Assembly (NCBI RefSeq): GCF_000004195.4
Contig: NC_030685.2
Location: forward strand, 59,396,048 to 59,460,047
Direction: 5' to 3'
Origin: Xenopus tropicalis
Taxonomy: Eukaryota > Chordata > Amphibia > Anura > Pipidae
DNA length: 64,000 nucleotides
Made by a program: the position numbers and the translations under genes. Below the pieces are notes generated by a model that did not search any database, had not been told where the DNA came from, and was given only the letters and a program-made list of their open reading frames with translations. Positions 12,939 through 24,907 of this stretch are shown here, one piece after another (positions within the stretch are counted from its first letter, which is position 1; every line of letters starts with the position of its first letter).

Positions 12939-13315
12939 TTAAGGTCCCCATACACGGCCCGATAGTATCTGCCGATATCAGTCCCTTGGACCGATTCAGC
13001 AGCTAATCAGCCCATGTATGGGCACTCCCGGCAGGCCTGCCCGACCGATATCTGGCCTCAATACGGCCAGACCTCGATCGGGCAGGTTAGAAAATCTAGC
13101 CGGATCGGGTACCGCATCGGCTCATTGATGTGGTCTCCGGACCAACTTTTCCTATACCTGCTGCTATCATTCGATCGTTTGGCCCTGGGCCAAATGATCG
13201 AATTACCCTGGATTCTCCTAATATCGCCCACCCATAGGTGGAGGATATCGGGAGAAGATCCGCTCGCTTGGCGACATCACCAAACGAGCAGATCTTATGG
13301 TGTATGGCGACCTTT
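12939..13315. mobile_element. MITE with AAGGTC(C/G)CCATACAC ends
   Basis: Ends TTAAGGTCCCCATACACGG and GGTGTATGGCGACCTTTA. The interior is full of CGATCG/GATATCGG-like palindromes. A TTAA-like target is suggested on the left only. The 108-codon frame at 13014 is spurious. Confidence 0.8.
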
Positions 13316-14599
13316 ACAACTTGTTTTGATTATGAAATAATAATGGGTGCCCCGGGCCAAAAGATGCATACAGTACTGATTATTTAATATCAGAGATACT
13401 GTATTGACTTAAAATTCTTTGTTGCCATAGTGCCTAAGTCATGTTGATATAGGGATGCTGTAAAATGTGGCTCTGCGGCACCTATAGTGCTAAAAAATTC
13501 CCTTTGGGAAGGTACCCTGAAATATGTGCTCAGAGCTCAGATTACTAGTGCTGAGGAATGGAAGGATTTGTCTTTTTTTAAGACCCCCTAGGAAGGAGTT
13601 AATCAGGACATCTGTTCCATGCAGCAGAGCAATGAGTGAGCCAGTAGAACAGACTGCTGTCACATTGTCACCAAACAGAGAGGTAATCAGAGTCCTGCCA
13701 GAGAGAAGCTTATACAACACAGATGGAAGTGACAGACGCACACAGCAGTGCTCATAGCTAACAGAGTGTGTCTGTAAAAGCAAATGGTAGTTGTAGCGCA
13801 CAGCCCTGTATTTCTCAGCACTCTAGTCACTTGGCTATGAATTATGTCTCCATTTGGTGAGGGCTGTGCCCAGGCCTAACTGACCTAACACATGTCCTTC
13901 GATCGCTTGTAACAGAACCACAAATACAAGCCACACACAAGAACTCTGTGGGGTGTTGAACCTATTTATTAATAACCACAGAGTGTTACCAAGTGATAAC
14001 TTCTGGTGGGGATAACCCTCCCTTGTCAGAATCTGTGTGTGTGGCTCCTACTTGTGTAGATTTCTTCCTATCCAGAAAGCTACATCACCACTGCTCTTTA
14101 AGGGGCATGTAAAATGTATTTCACTGGGGGTGCCAAAATACTAGGTCCCAGGCTTCCCTTTGCAAAAATCCCTGTTTGCGCATGTGCAGTAAAACAATCC
14201 CAACAGATACTCTACTGCACTTGTGATGCTAGCACAGCACTTAGGTATCTTTTTATGTGCAGTTTTCTCCTAACAGGAGTACCGGCTGAAGTAAAAGCTT
14301 AGCAATCAATTTTACTGTGGCAGTGCCTAACATTTTGGCTCCACCAGTGAAATAGACTTTACACTTCTTTTAATTATATGCTAGAATTTGTATCAATTAC
14401 CTGGAGTGCTGGATTCACTTCACACATGGGATCACTGCTAATGTATACATGCAGCATATTCCCCTACATAGGGTTAGCTTATACCATATATTGTTTTATG
14501 AAACACTCAGTACTGTCGCCAGTCTCACACTGTAGATATGTAATAATAAGCTCTCCAAAACCAAAGCACTGGTAAGGTCCAATCTTGTATTCGGAGAAT
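13316..14599. other. Unassigned intergenic sequence
   Basis: It contains a 100-codon-range open frame on each strand (13490-13801), without recognisable similarity. Nothing else could be supported. Confidence 0.55.
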
Positions 14600-15080
14600 T
14601 GGTCTCCAGGACTTAAAAGGCATCATACGGAAATTCTTGAAGTCCAAAAAAGAGCAAATATATTGATAAAGGGTATGGAAAGTCTCAGTTTTGAGGACAG
14701 TCTGGCCAAACTGGGTCTGATTATTGCTTAAGGGGTGATATGATAACTAATCTATTTGATGTTTTATTTACCAGTAAATCCTTTGAGGAGACACAAGGTC
14801 ATCAGCTGAGATTTGAAGAAAGGAGCTTTCATTTTAAGGAGCACAAAGGTTTTTATAGTGAGGGCTGTGAAGTGCTATATTAGAAGATAGACTAGATAGC
14901 TTCAAGAATGGGCTGAATGCCTTTTTAGCAAGGGAGGACACGGGGATAATGAAATTAGTTCTTAGTACAAAGCTGATTCAGGGACTGGCCATCTTAGAAT
15001 TAGGAAGGATTCGACTCCCCGGCCCCCACAATTGGAGAGGCAGAACTCAATGGACCTATTTTTTCAACATTATTGACTAT
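14600..15080 (+). mobile_element. Decayed CR1/L2-like LINE 3' fragment
   Basis: Frameshifted translation still shows the RT C-terminal pattern: an RGDMIT-like stretch at ~14735, a GHQLRFEERSFHFKEHK-like stretch at ~14800-14850, and DSFKNGLNAFLAREDTG at ~14897-14945. A short terminal domain ending near GRTQWTYFFN follows. Several stops and indels show it is dead. It resembles the 9.6-kb element but is much older. Confidence 0.7.
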
Positions 15081-16779
15081 GTTAACACAAGAATAAAACA
15101 CCAGCATAACAAAAAATTCAAAATTCAGCAATACAACATAATCTTTATTCCCAATCTGTGCAGCTTTTCACATCTTGCTGTACTATGGAAGGTCACATGA
15201 AAGAGTGTTAACAGAAAGCTGTGGAAACACAATATCCCAGATCTTCTTTTCCAGTCAATAGCATAATGTGACTTTCCCAGCATTTTGTGCCCCCCCTCTA
15301 CATTGTGTTACCAGTGACACCCAACCCCCATAAATAGGGAACATACAAAAAATGTTACTGTGCTTGATGTTCCAGTGTTTTTGATAGTTATAGCATATTC
15401 CCAGGACTGCCATCAGAGTCCCGCACAAATTATTTATATGGGCCCCCCCATGAATACAAGCGTGCAGTGCTAAAATTTTGTCCACGCCCTTTGTGTGTGC
15501 AATATAGACAGCTGATGTTACTCTATAATAAGCCATTCTTATAAAGAGTTAATGAATGTGCTAATGTCATTCAGTTGTAGTGGGTCAGTGAAGTTTGCCC
15601 TAAGTTTAAATATACAGGTATATGGACATTGGCTATCATGGTAGGCCTTTAGTGAGAACTGCTCTAGCAAACTAAGGTCTCTCTTTACCTCTTGTACAAC
15701 AATGACAAACATTTAGGCAATTTATAATGCCAGTCAATGATAAAAATACTAATAATAGCAATCCAAATAATATGTAAGATAGCGATAACTGAGATTTGGT
15801 TGTTAAGTGTGGTTAGCTCTTGAATAGCCATCCAATGTCCATGTCCCAAACACTAATTGATTATAATGAAACCAAGATTTATATTAAAAACGCTTATTCA
15901 TTTAGTCATTTAGACACAAAACTTTCATGTCATTAGGTAGTAAGTTACAGAACTCATTACTGACTAAAAATGTAGATTTGTTAACAAACAGTTATCTGAA
16001 AACAGCACGGATTTTATTGCATATTAACTGTGTTTGATTTTGATTAACTTTGACTAAGACGGGAATTGTTAAATAGGACTTCTATATTTGGATTCTGGTA
16101 ACTAGCCAAAGTCAGGATGCATTACTTTCAATGTGAAATATTGAAATGGAAACAACACTGTTGTAGCAGAACAAGTTAGTAAATGGAGGGCCCTGTGGAA
16201 GAGAGTGCCATTAATGTGCTGGGTCCCTGCTCCTGTGACAAGAGCCATAGTTGCAATCCATGGATGCCAGAAAGAAAAGGAGGGCTCAAATATGAATTCT
16301 GCTGTGGGTACCAAGAAAAGTCGAATAATACCACTGGACAGAAGTAACTCATACTCTGCTTCACATGTATTGTTTTTTTTTTTTTTTTTGCCTCTGGTGG
16401 ACCTTTAGGTGGTAACTTTATAATGTAGTGGTTAGTGCTAAGGTGGTAAATATTTTACAGAAAAAGAAAGAGACTGAGATTCTAAGTGCAATGATCGACA
16501 TATACCATACCTGGAAGGACTGTAGGGGTAGAGTTAAGGGTAATACATTCACCTAGGCAGATTATATTCTCAATACAGTAGATTTATTTACCTCAAGGAA
16601 GGTGAATGATTCACAAAAGTAGAACAATCTCCCAAAAAACCAAAGACAATTTGCATTAGGTAACATAATCACAACACAAACCCACTGGTAATATCTAGAG
16701 TTGAATAAGTTACTCTGTGTTTGGCCCCAGCTGTCCCTGATGTGTTATTTTCTGGGTCTCTTGCTGTCTCACAAAAAGC
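15081..16779. other. Unassigned AT-rich intergenic sequence
   Basis: Mostly unique-looking sequence with a T17 run at 16373-16389. No gene signal was found. Confidence 0.55.
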
Positions 16780-17045
16780 TGTTTGCAGAAGTTTTTCTCT
16801 GCTGGACCTTCTTAAAGATGAATTTACTTGCAATTCCTGCCTTTGCTTTTTCAGTAGAATTGGAAGAGCCTAACGGCTGGAGAAGATGAGAATTTACAAT
16901 GCGACAGGCTAAATCCTCATCTGCAATTTCTTCCAGATGGCACTGTCAGATCCATTGGAAGAGGATACCTGGAATATGGTGAGATTTTCTGCAAATAGCA
17001 AGTCAGAGAGGGGCACAGTTCTATAGTCCAGAAGCCCACCATCTT
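16780..17045. repeat. Diverged repeat pair, unit 1
   Basis: It shares TTTCTCTGCTGGACC, GAGATGAG-like, CAAATCCTCA-like, GGTGAGATTTTC and GAGAGGGGCAC landmarks in the same order with 17400-17660. Nature unknown; it could be retroelement terminal sequence. Confidence 0.5.
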
Positions 17046-17399
17046 TATATCCTACCTTCAATTTCGGCACCTTATTAGTTCCAGAAATACTTAGGACAGC
17101 AAGTTTTCACAAGAAGGCTTAACTTAACTGGCCTTTCAGCTGTAACAAAGAGAACTAATAGGCATTTTCCCACCCCCAAACCACCAACTGCTCAAAGCAA
17201 CCCTTGGGCCCTAGATAAAGAATTAGGAAGCACTATTCAAGTGGAACTGTTGTGATTGATGAAAGGCTACCTCATACTAGGAGATAAATATGGTGTTTAA
17301 GCAGCTTTTTCAAATAAAGGACAAGGTATGTCTGTAACTGTCATAGTCTTGTTCAATAAGCTGTTTGTCTTTCTGTTTCTGATGTCTTACTCTCTCTTG

Positions 17400-17660
17400 G
17401 CTTGTCTGGTATCTTGCTTTCTCCAAAAAATCAACTTCCAGAAGACTTTCTCTGCTGGACCACAAGAATTTGAAGACTCGAGATGAGGAATTGCAAGACG
17501 CAAAAATCCTCAACTGCAGTCTCAGCTGAACTGCACTGTTGGCTGCATTGGAAGTTGCATTGGCGTTGATAGCAATGTTCCATGGTGAGATTTTCGGTCA
17601 GCATGGTAAAGAGGGGCACTCTTATTATTATACGGATTCTTGATCAGGAAGGTGAATGTT
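17400..17660. repeat. Diverged repeat pair, unit 2
   Basis: Direct relative of 16780-17045, about 620 bp downstream. The open frames in both units are not conserved, so it is probably non-coding. Confidence 0.5.
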
Positions 17661-18394
17661 TCCTTCCAAACAAGTTGAGAGGTATTTGGGCAGATCTTGG
17701 TCTTTTGCATACTTCTAACAAACAAAATGAATTCAAGAAAGAGCGTGTTCATTAAGTACAGGGCCCGACCACATTATACGTAAGTTTATTATAAGGTCTT
17801 ATAAAGTTAAGACAAAATGTACGCAATTTACTTAACTTCCACAAAAACTACCTAGAAACTTAACATAACCTGCCTAAGAACTTTTGAAACTTGCATACCA
17901 AGCAAACGACAGTGCAGAGAAGCTTGACAGGGGCAGGCAGGGGCAAACTCCACTGACCACCAATAAATTAAAAACTTAAAGTAAATTCCATTGTAACCAA
18001 ATTAGATGACTGACTTATTAGCACATTCATTAACTATTTTATTAATTATTTATATGGCCTACTTATTATAGAGTACCATTAGCTGTTTATATTGGGAGCT
18101 ATTTACTGAATTATGAGCGTCTCTGCATGAACTTTCTAGCAGGGGAAGGACTGGGTATTGGGCCCCACAGCAACAACACTGAGCCCCTACACCTACTCAG
18201 TTTATGTAACTTAGATTTTGACAACTTACATATAAACGTCACTGAAAGCCCAATTTAAAGACTGATTTATAAGCATAATATTTGTATGAATTAATACTGA
18301 CTGGTTATTGGGCCCCTAAATATCAAGAAATGAGTAGTGACAGAAAGAAGTGTAGGGTTTAAACTTTAAACATTTAAAATTACTGTTAATGAGC

Positions 18395-18425
18395 ACATTA
18401 TTAATTAATTAATTAATTAATTAAT
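18395..18425. repeat. (TTAA)n microsatellite
   Basis: It is about seven ATTA units between unique AT-rich sequence. Confidence 0.9.
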
Positions 18426-18542
18426 AGAACTCTGTATGTAAACTGCTTATTATAGAGTAACATCAACTGTTTATACTGGACACACAAGGGGTGTAGCCAA
18501 ATAGCCAATAACCAATATTCAGAACATGAATTAGTTGGCAGA

Positions 18543-19043
18543 TAGTGATGTAGCGAACATCGCCAAAAATGTTCGCGAACCCGTTCGCGGACTTCCGCCA
18601 AAACTCGCGAATATTCGCGAACTTTGCGAACCCCATAGACTTCAATGGGAAGGCGAACTTTAAAACCTAGAAAAGCCATTTCTGGCCAGAAAACTGATTT
18701 TAAAGTTGTTTAAAGGGTGCCACGACCTGGACAGTGGCATGCAGGAGGGGGATCAAGGGCAAAAATTTCTCTGAAAAATACTTTATAAAAAAACCGCAAA
18801 AAAAAACACCAAAAAATAACGCCAAAAAAAAAAAAACGCAAGTTATTCCTATGTATATGCATAGGCGATAAAACAAAGCAAAAAAACGCGGCGGAAAAAC
18901 CAAGGCGAAAAAACGCGGCGCCAAAAAAAAACGCAGCGAACCCAAAGTGGCGAACATCGGCAAAAGTCCACAAATTTGCGGACTTGCGAACACCCGATGT
19001 TTGCGCGAATTAGTTCGCCGGCGAACAGTTCGCTACATCTCTA
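18543..19043. mobile_element. hAT-type MITE, TAGTGATGTAGCGAAC family, short form
   Basis: Ends TAGTGATGTAGCGAAC and GTTCGCTACATCTCTA. Perfect 8-bp duplication TTGGCAGA at 18535-18542 and 19044-19051. The left ~235 bp match the left part of the element that starts at 61864. The right half differs, so this looks like an internally deleted relative. Confidence 0.93.
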
Positions 19044-19606
19044 TTGGCAGACACAAATTGTACAAAAGTGACTTCCTTTGTAGGATATACAATACATCTT
19101 TATCCCACCGAAATTTTCTAACCTGGGCAATTGGCTAAACGACCAATCGGCATGGTATAAAAATTATTGCGATGATGATTCGCAAGCCACACACAGTCCG
19201 AAAATTGTACATAACGTACATAGTTGAGTATCCAACAGCATAGTTTTAGGTTTCTCATCTATAGACACCATTACATCAGGATCCATGGTGTCAGAGGTAC
19301 CATTCCTAATACCATAGAAGCAATGAAGTATATGACTGCCACATCTACATGTAAGAATCACCAATCAACAAAAACATTTGCCCTACTTCCCCCAGCAAAA
19401 GGTAACATACATCTTTGCCATGGAGTTAAATAGTTACATTGGTTTTAAAAAAAGTCCATCAAGGTCAACCCCTCCAAACAAACTTCAGTGCACATATATA
19501 TACAAACTTATACCACGCTATCTATAAACTCATGTATATAACTATATGTATCAATATCCTAATTGCATTAATATAATCTGCCATCACTACATCACCCTGC
19601 AGGGCA

Positions 19607-19910
19607 GGGATCCCCAACCTTTTATACCCATAAGCCACATTTACATGGAAAAAGTGTTGGGGAGCAACACAAGCAGATAAAGGTTCCTGGGTGCCAAATA
19701 AAAGCTATAATTGGCTACTTAATAGCCCCTATGTGCACTGGCAGCCTCATGAAGGCTCTGTTTGGCTTTATTCTTGGTTTCATGCAACCCAAACTTGCCT
19801 CCTTACCAGAATTTTAAAAATAAGCACCTGCTTTGAGGTCACAGGGAGCAACATCCAAGGGGTTGGGGAATAACATGTTGCTCACAAGCCACTGGTTGGG
19901 AATCACTACT
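19607..19910. mobile_element. hAT-type MITE, CAGGGATCCCCAACC family
   Basis: Left end GGGATCCCCAACCTTTTATA and right end CCACTGGTTGGGAATCACT. The interior keeps the family GGCTTTATTCTTGGTTTCAT region. The spurious 60-codon frame at 19691 is part of it. Confidence 0.8.
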
Positions 19911-20130
19911 GCAGGGCATTCCACAACCTCACTGTCCTAACAGTGAAGAACCACCTACGCTGCTTCAAATGAAAGTTTGAGATAACATAGAAAACATAGA
20001 ACCCCAAGTGGTAGAACCCTCTTACTTCCCTATGTACTTGAAGGAATATGTTCAATTACACAGAATTTTCCAGATCTCAGCTGTGGTCCATTGGAACTAG
20101 GGATTTCCCAAAACTAATTGATAACACATA

Positions 20131-20482
20131 GGGGCACATTTACTAATCCACGAATCCGAATCACGAATGGGAAAAAATCGTGTTGGAAACAAAAATTTCG
20201 GAAGATCGCAAATATCACGAAAATGCTTACGAAAAAATCGCATTAGTCACGATAATATCGTATTGGCGATCCGAAAGTCACGAAATTTTCGCACCGAACA
20301 ATTGTAAACAGCGGTAAAACCTTTCCGATTTTTTCGTGAAAACAGCCGAAAAAGTTGTGCGCTGTACGAAAAAGTCGTGCGCCATACGAAAAAGTCGTGC
20401 GGACGCCCGAAAAAATCTACGAAAATACGCTCAGAGCGTTCGCATGAACGCTCACGCATTCGTGCTTTTGTAAATGTGCCCC
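20131..20482. mobile_element. Fold-back MITE, GGGGCACATTTAC ends
   Basis: Ends GGGGCACATTTACTA and GTAAATGTGCCCC, with flanking triplet ATA on both sides. The interior is dominated by CGAAAAA/TTTTTCG motifs. The 3-bp duplication and palindromic build suggest PIF/Harbinger-type mobilisation (inference). Confidence 0.85.
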
Positions 20483-20712
20483 ATAGGATTATACACGTCT
20501 GGTCTCTAGGCTTTCTCTGGAGATGGGCCATACAGCTAAGATTTTGTAAGTAACCTGCAAACGGCAACTAGTGTCACATGTGTTATATCTCTTGATACTA
20601 AATATTTATACAGTTCTTACATTTTTTTTAAAAAAGGGTTCCATTTCTTTGGGAAATATGCCAGATATTAAAACTCATCTATTAACACAGCGCTATGAAC
20701 AAAGTGCAATAT

Positions 20713-21272
20713 TGAAACGTAAAGAAGACTGTCATGGAAAAACGTGTTTTTTAAAAACGCATCAGTTAATAGAGCTTCTCCAGCAGAATCCTGTATTGAA
20801 ATCTGTTTTTAAAGTACAAACACATTTTTTTATATTTATTTTTGAAATTTCACATGAGGCTAGCCATATTCTTCATTTCCCAAGGTGCCACAGACATGTG
20901 ACCTGTGCTCTGATAAACTTCAGTCACACTTTACTGCTGAGCTGCAAGTTGGAGTGATATCCCCTCCTCTCAGCAGCCGATCAGCAGAACAATGGGAAGG
21001 AAGCAAGATAGCAGCTCCCAGTAGATATCAGAATAGCACTCAACAGTAAGAAATCCAAGTCTGGCTTGGGACTCCTCCAGTTACATGTGAGTAGGAGAAA
21101 CAATAGGTTATCTTAAAGCAGTTCTAATGTGTAGCGCTGGCTCCTTCTGGAAGCTCAACCATTTGTTGGTTCAAGAATAAAATTTTAAATGGAAGAGTGA
21201 CTTATTTGCTATTTAACAGTGTAATTTAGAAATAAAAAGTAAACCATAAAAATCATGACAGAATCCCTTTAA
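20713..21272. mobile_element. TTAAAGG-type MITE (long family)
   Basis: Left end GACTGTCATGGAAAAACG and right end CATGACAGAATCCCTTTAA. The family body is uninterrupted here, which makes it the best reference copy in the window. The 128-codon frame at 20571-20957 is a shadow. Confidence 0.85.
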
Positions 21273-21894
21273 TGTGTTTTTATCAACAAAGTAGCTTTCA
21301 TTTCTAGACTTCCACCATGATTGTGAGTGCCCACTTGCATTGACCAGCCTGCATTTTGCCAGTTATGACCCAAATTAACCTCCACACAAGTTGCAGGGCA
21401 TGTGTGTACAAAATAGTATCACTTCTGAAATGGAACGCCAATCTTTATTGGGTATAATTCACTGTAATCCAGTCAGTTGTATTTGCAGGTGCAACACCAT
21501 AAGGTGTGCAATAAAAACTGCAGTCTGAACAAGTACATTGTAATGCTTTCTAATAGGTGGGCAGGGTGCAGGTTAACTGCAACCTGCAGGACCTGGGGTT
21601 TGGAGTTAGGTTTGGAATTTGCACGACCACTGCAGGTTCAGGTTGAATGCGGCTCAGACTGGGGAAGGACACTCTTCTTTTGCTCCAGAAGCTTTCCTGT
21701 CTTGGACCCTAAGGCGCGTGCAGAAGTATCAAGCAGAACACTGGAATATTTAGCTAACTTTCTTATATTCAATTTTGATGATTAGTTAGTATTTCTAAAA
21801 CAACAAGTAGTTATTACATTATTTCATATTTGGTGTTCCTGTAATAGTAATTATCCCTCAGTTACATGTATTTTGTGCTTACATTGTTCATAGG

Positions 21895-23881
21895 TAGTGA
21901 TGAGCGAATCTGTTCAAAAGATCTGCGAAACGGCGAAAAATTTGCGAAACGGCGAAAATGTCGAGCGACAAAAAAAATTGACGCCCACGGCTATTATTTT
22001 GTCGCACATATATTCTTTTGTCCCCCGCGGCTATTATTTTTTTTCATGAGAGACACTATGTGCCCTGCAACCTTTCATGAAAGACACTATGTGCCCTGTT
22101 ACCTTTCACGAGAGACACTATGTGCCTTGTTACCTTTCACGAGAGACAATATGTGCCCCAGTACCTTTCATGAGAGACACTATGTGCCCCAGTACCTTTC
22201 ATGAGAGACACTATGTGCCCCGTTACCTTTCACGAGAGACACTTGCCCCGTTACCTTTCACGAGAGACACTATGTGCCCCGTTACCTTTCACGAGAGACA
22301 CTATGTGCCCCGTTACCTTTCACGAGAGACACTATGTGCCCCGTTACCTTTCACGAGAGACACTATGTGCCCCGTTACCTTTCACGAGAGACACTATGTG
22401 CCCCGTTACCTTTCACGAGAGACACTATGTGCCCTATTACCTTTCGTGAGAGACAGTATGTGCCCCGTTACCTTTCGTGAGAGACACTATGTGCCTTGTT
22501 ACCTTTCATGAGAGACAATATGTGCCCCATTACCTTTCACGAGAGACACTATGTGCCCCGTTACCTTTCATGAGAGACACTTGCCCCGTTACCTTTCACG
22601 AGAGACACTATGTGCCCTGTTACCTTTCAGGAGAGACACTATGTGCCCCAGTACCTTTCATGAGAGACACTATGTGCCCCGTTACCTTTCAGGAGAGACA
22701 CTATGTGCCCCGTTACCTTTCATGAGAGACACTATGTGCCCCGTTACCTTTCACGAGAGACACTATGTGCCTTGTTACCTTTCACGAGAGACACTATGTG
22801 CCCTGTTACCTTTCACGAGAGACACTATGTGCCCCGTTACCTTTCGTGAGAGACACTATGTGCCCCGTTACCTTTCATGAGAGACACTATGTGCCCCGTT
22901 ACCTTTCATGAGAGACACTATGTGCCCCGTTACCTTTCATGAAAGACACTATGTGCCCCGGTACCTTTCATGAAAGACACTATGTGCCCCGTTACCTTTC
23001 GTTAGAGACACTATGTGCCCCGTTACCTTTCATGAAAGACACTATGTGCCCCGTTACCTTTCATGAGAGACACTATGTGCCCTGTTACCTTTCACGAGAG
23101 ACACTATGTGCCCCGTTACCTTTCGTGAGAGACACTATGTGCCCCGTTACCTTTCATGAGAGACACTATGTGCCCCGTTACCTTTCATGAGAGACACTAT
23201 GTGCCCCGTTACCTTTCGTGAGAGACACTATGTGCCCCGTTACCTTTCATGAGAGACACTATGTGCCCCGTTACCTTTCATGAAAGACACTATGTGCCCC
23301 GGTACCTTTCATGAAAGACACTATGTGCCCCGTTACCTTTCGTTAGAGACACTATGTGCCCCGTTACCTTTCATGAAAGACACTATGTGCCCCGTTACCT
23401 TTCGTTAGAGACACTATGTGCCCCGTTACCTTTCGTTAGAGACACTATGTGCCCCGTTACCTTTCGTTAGAGACACTATGTGCCCCGTTACCTTTCGTGA
23501 GAGACACTATGTGCCCTGTTACCTTTCATGAGAGACACTATGTGCCCCGATACCTTTTATGAGAGACACTATGTGCCCCGTTACCTTTCATGAGAGACAC
23601 TTTTTGCCCCGTTACCTTTCATGAGAGACACTATGTGCCCTGTTACCTTTCATGAGTAGTGATGAGCGAATCTGTTCCGTTTCGCTCCGCCGAAAAATTC
23701 TCAAATCTTTCAAAAGATCTGCGAAACGGCTATTATTTTGTCGCACAGCTATTATTTTTGGACATGCTGCAAATTTTTCTGTGGCAAATTTTTTCATCCG
23801 TTTCGCGGAACAATCCGCCAATGGCGAAATGCGGAAATTCGCCACAAATCCATGCCTGGCAAAACATTTCCCCCATCACTA
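21895..23881. mobile_element. hAT-type element carrying a 31-bp repeat array
   Basis: It begins TAGTGATGAGCGAATCTG and ends ...CATCACTA, flanked by a perfect 8-bp duplication TTCATAGG (21887-21894, 23882-23889). A second complete-looking left end starts at 23657 right after the array, so the array may sit between a left end and a whole element. It shares ends with 5669-6182 and 7300-7668. Confidence 0.9.
22045..23656. repeat. 31-bp tandem array, about 52 units
   Basis: The unit reads ATGAGAGACACTATGTGCCC plus CGTTACCTTTC. Point variants (CACGAG, CGTGAG, CGTTAG, CATGAA) come in local runs, a sign of ongoing local homogenisation. Two units lack the ACTATG part (~22241 and ~22580). All-frame open reading (31-codon period) gives spurious 80-144-codon frames. 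Confidence 0.97.
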
Positions 23882-24150
23882 TTCATAGGCTTTAGAGCCT
23901 ATAGATTTTATTTGGAATGTACAAAACCCTATTACACTTACCCCCAATGTTGGCTGGAACTGTACAATCCCTTCATGGCCTAAGATATCTGCAATGACAC
24001 TCAGCAGTGAAATGGTTAATCCTGCCCATTCCCTGCACCTGAACATCCACATTTCACTCAGTACAGAGCACATGCCAGTACATTGGAATGATTTTTTTCC
24101 GTATTATTTTACCACATTCATTCAAAGAGCAACATTTGTGGAATGAACCC
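23394..24150. repeat. 757-bp tandem duplication, first copy
   Basis: It contains the end of the 31-bp array, the MITE right part (23657-23881) and ~270 bp of flanking sequence to 24148. It repeats at 24151-24907 with about 1-2% differences outside the array. Confidence 0.93.
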
Positions 24151-24907
24151 GTTACCTTTCATGAGAGACACTATGTGCCCTGTTACCTTTCATGAGAGAC
24201 ACTATGTGCCCCGTTACCTTTCATGAGAGACACTATGTGCCCCGTTACCTTTCATGAGAGACACTATGTGCCCTGTTACCTTTCATGAGAGACACTATGT
24301 GCCCGGATACCTTTTATGAGAGACACTTTTTGCCCCGTTACCTTTCATGAGAGACACTATGTGCCCCGATACCTTTTATGAGAGACACTATGTGCCCTGT
24401 TACCTTTCATGAGTAGTGATGAGCGAATCTGTTCCGTTTCGCTCCGCCGAAAAATTCGCAAATCTTTCAAAAGATCTGCGAAACGGCTATTATTTTGTCG
24501 CACAGCTATTATTTTTGGACGTGCTGCAAATTTTTATGTGGCAAATTTTTTCATCCGTTTCGCGGAACAATCCGCCAATGGCGAAACGCGGAAATTCGCC
24601 ACAAATCCATGCCTGGCAAAACATTTCCCCCATCACTATTCATAGGCTTTAGAGTCTATAGATTTTATTTGGAATGTACAAAACCCTATTACACTTACCC
24701 CCAATGTTGGCTGGAACTGTACAATCCCTTCATGGCCTAAGATATCTGCAATGACACTCAGCAGTGAAATGGTTAATCCTGCCCATCCCCTGCACCTGAA
24801 CATCCACATTTCACTCAGTACAGAGCACATGCCAGTACAGTGGAATTATTTTTTTCCGTATTATTTTACCACATTCATTCAAAGAGCAACATTTGTGGAA
24901 TGAACCT
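24151..24907. repeat. 757-bp tandem duplication, second copy
   Basis: It begins in the same register of the 31-bp array (GTTACCTTTCATGAG) directly after GAATGAACCC. It carries ~8.5 array units, a second MITE end (24414-24638, then TTCATAGG) and the same flank to 24905. It explains why this MITE copy has no independent left duplication. Confidence 0.93.

Noticed and set aside
18700..18993. Phe-rich 97- and 87-codon minus-strand frames
   Set aside because: They are translations of the A-rich/CG-rich body of a hAT-type MITE with perfect target duplications.
22045..23656. CRISPR array (regular ~31-bp spacing) or repetitive protein gene
   Set aside because: The 31-bp units are contiguous with no variable spacers, the genome is vertebrate, and the open frames come from the stop-free unit.
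23652..24652. Paired 78-codon frames (MSSDERICS... and MMSESVPFR...) as duplicated small genes
   Set aside because: They start on the MITE terminal repeat TAGTGATGAGCGAATCTG and read through its AT-rich body. Both strands and several frames are open.
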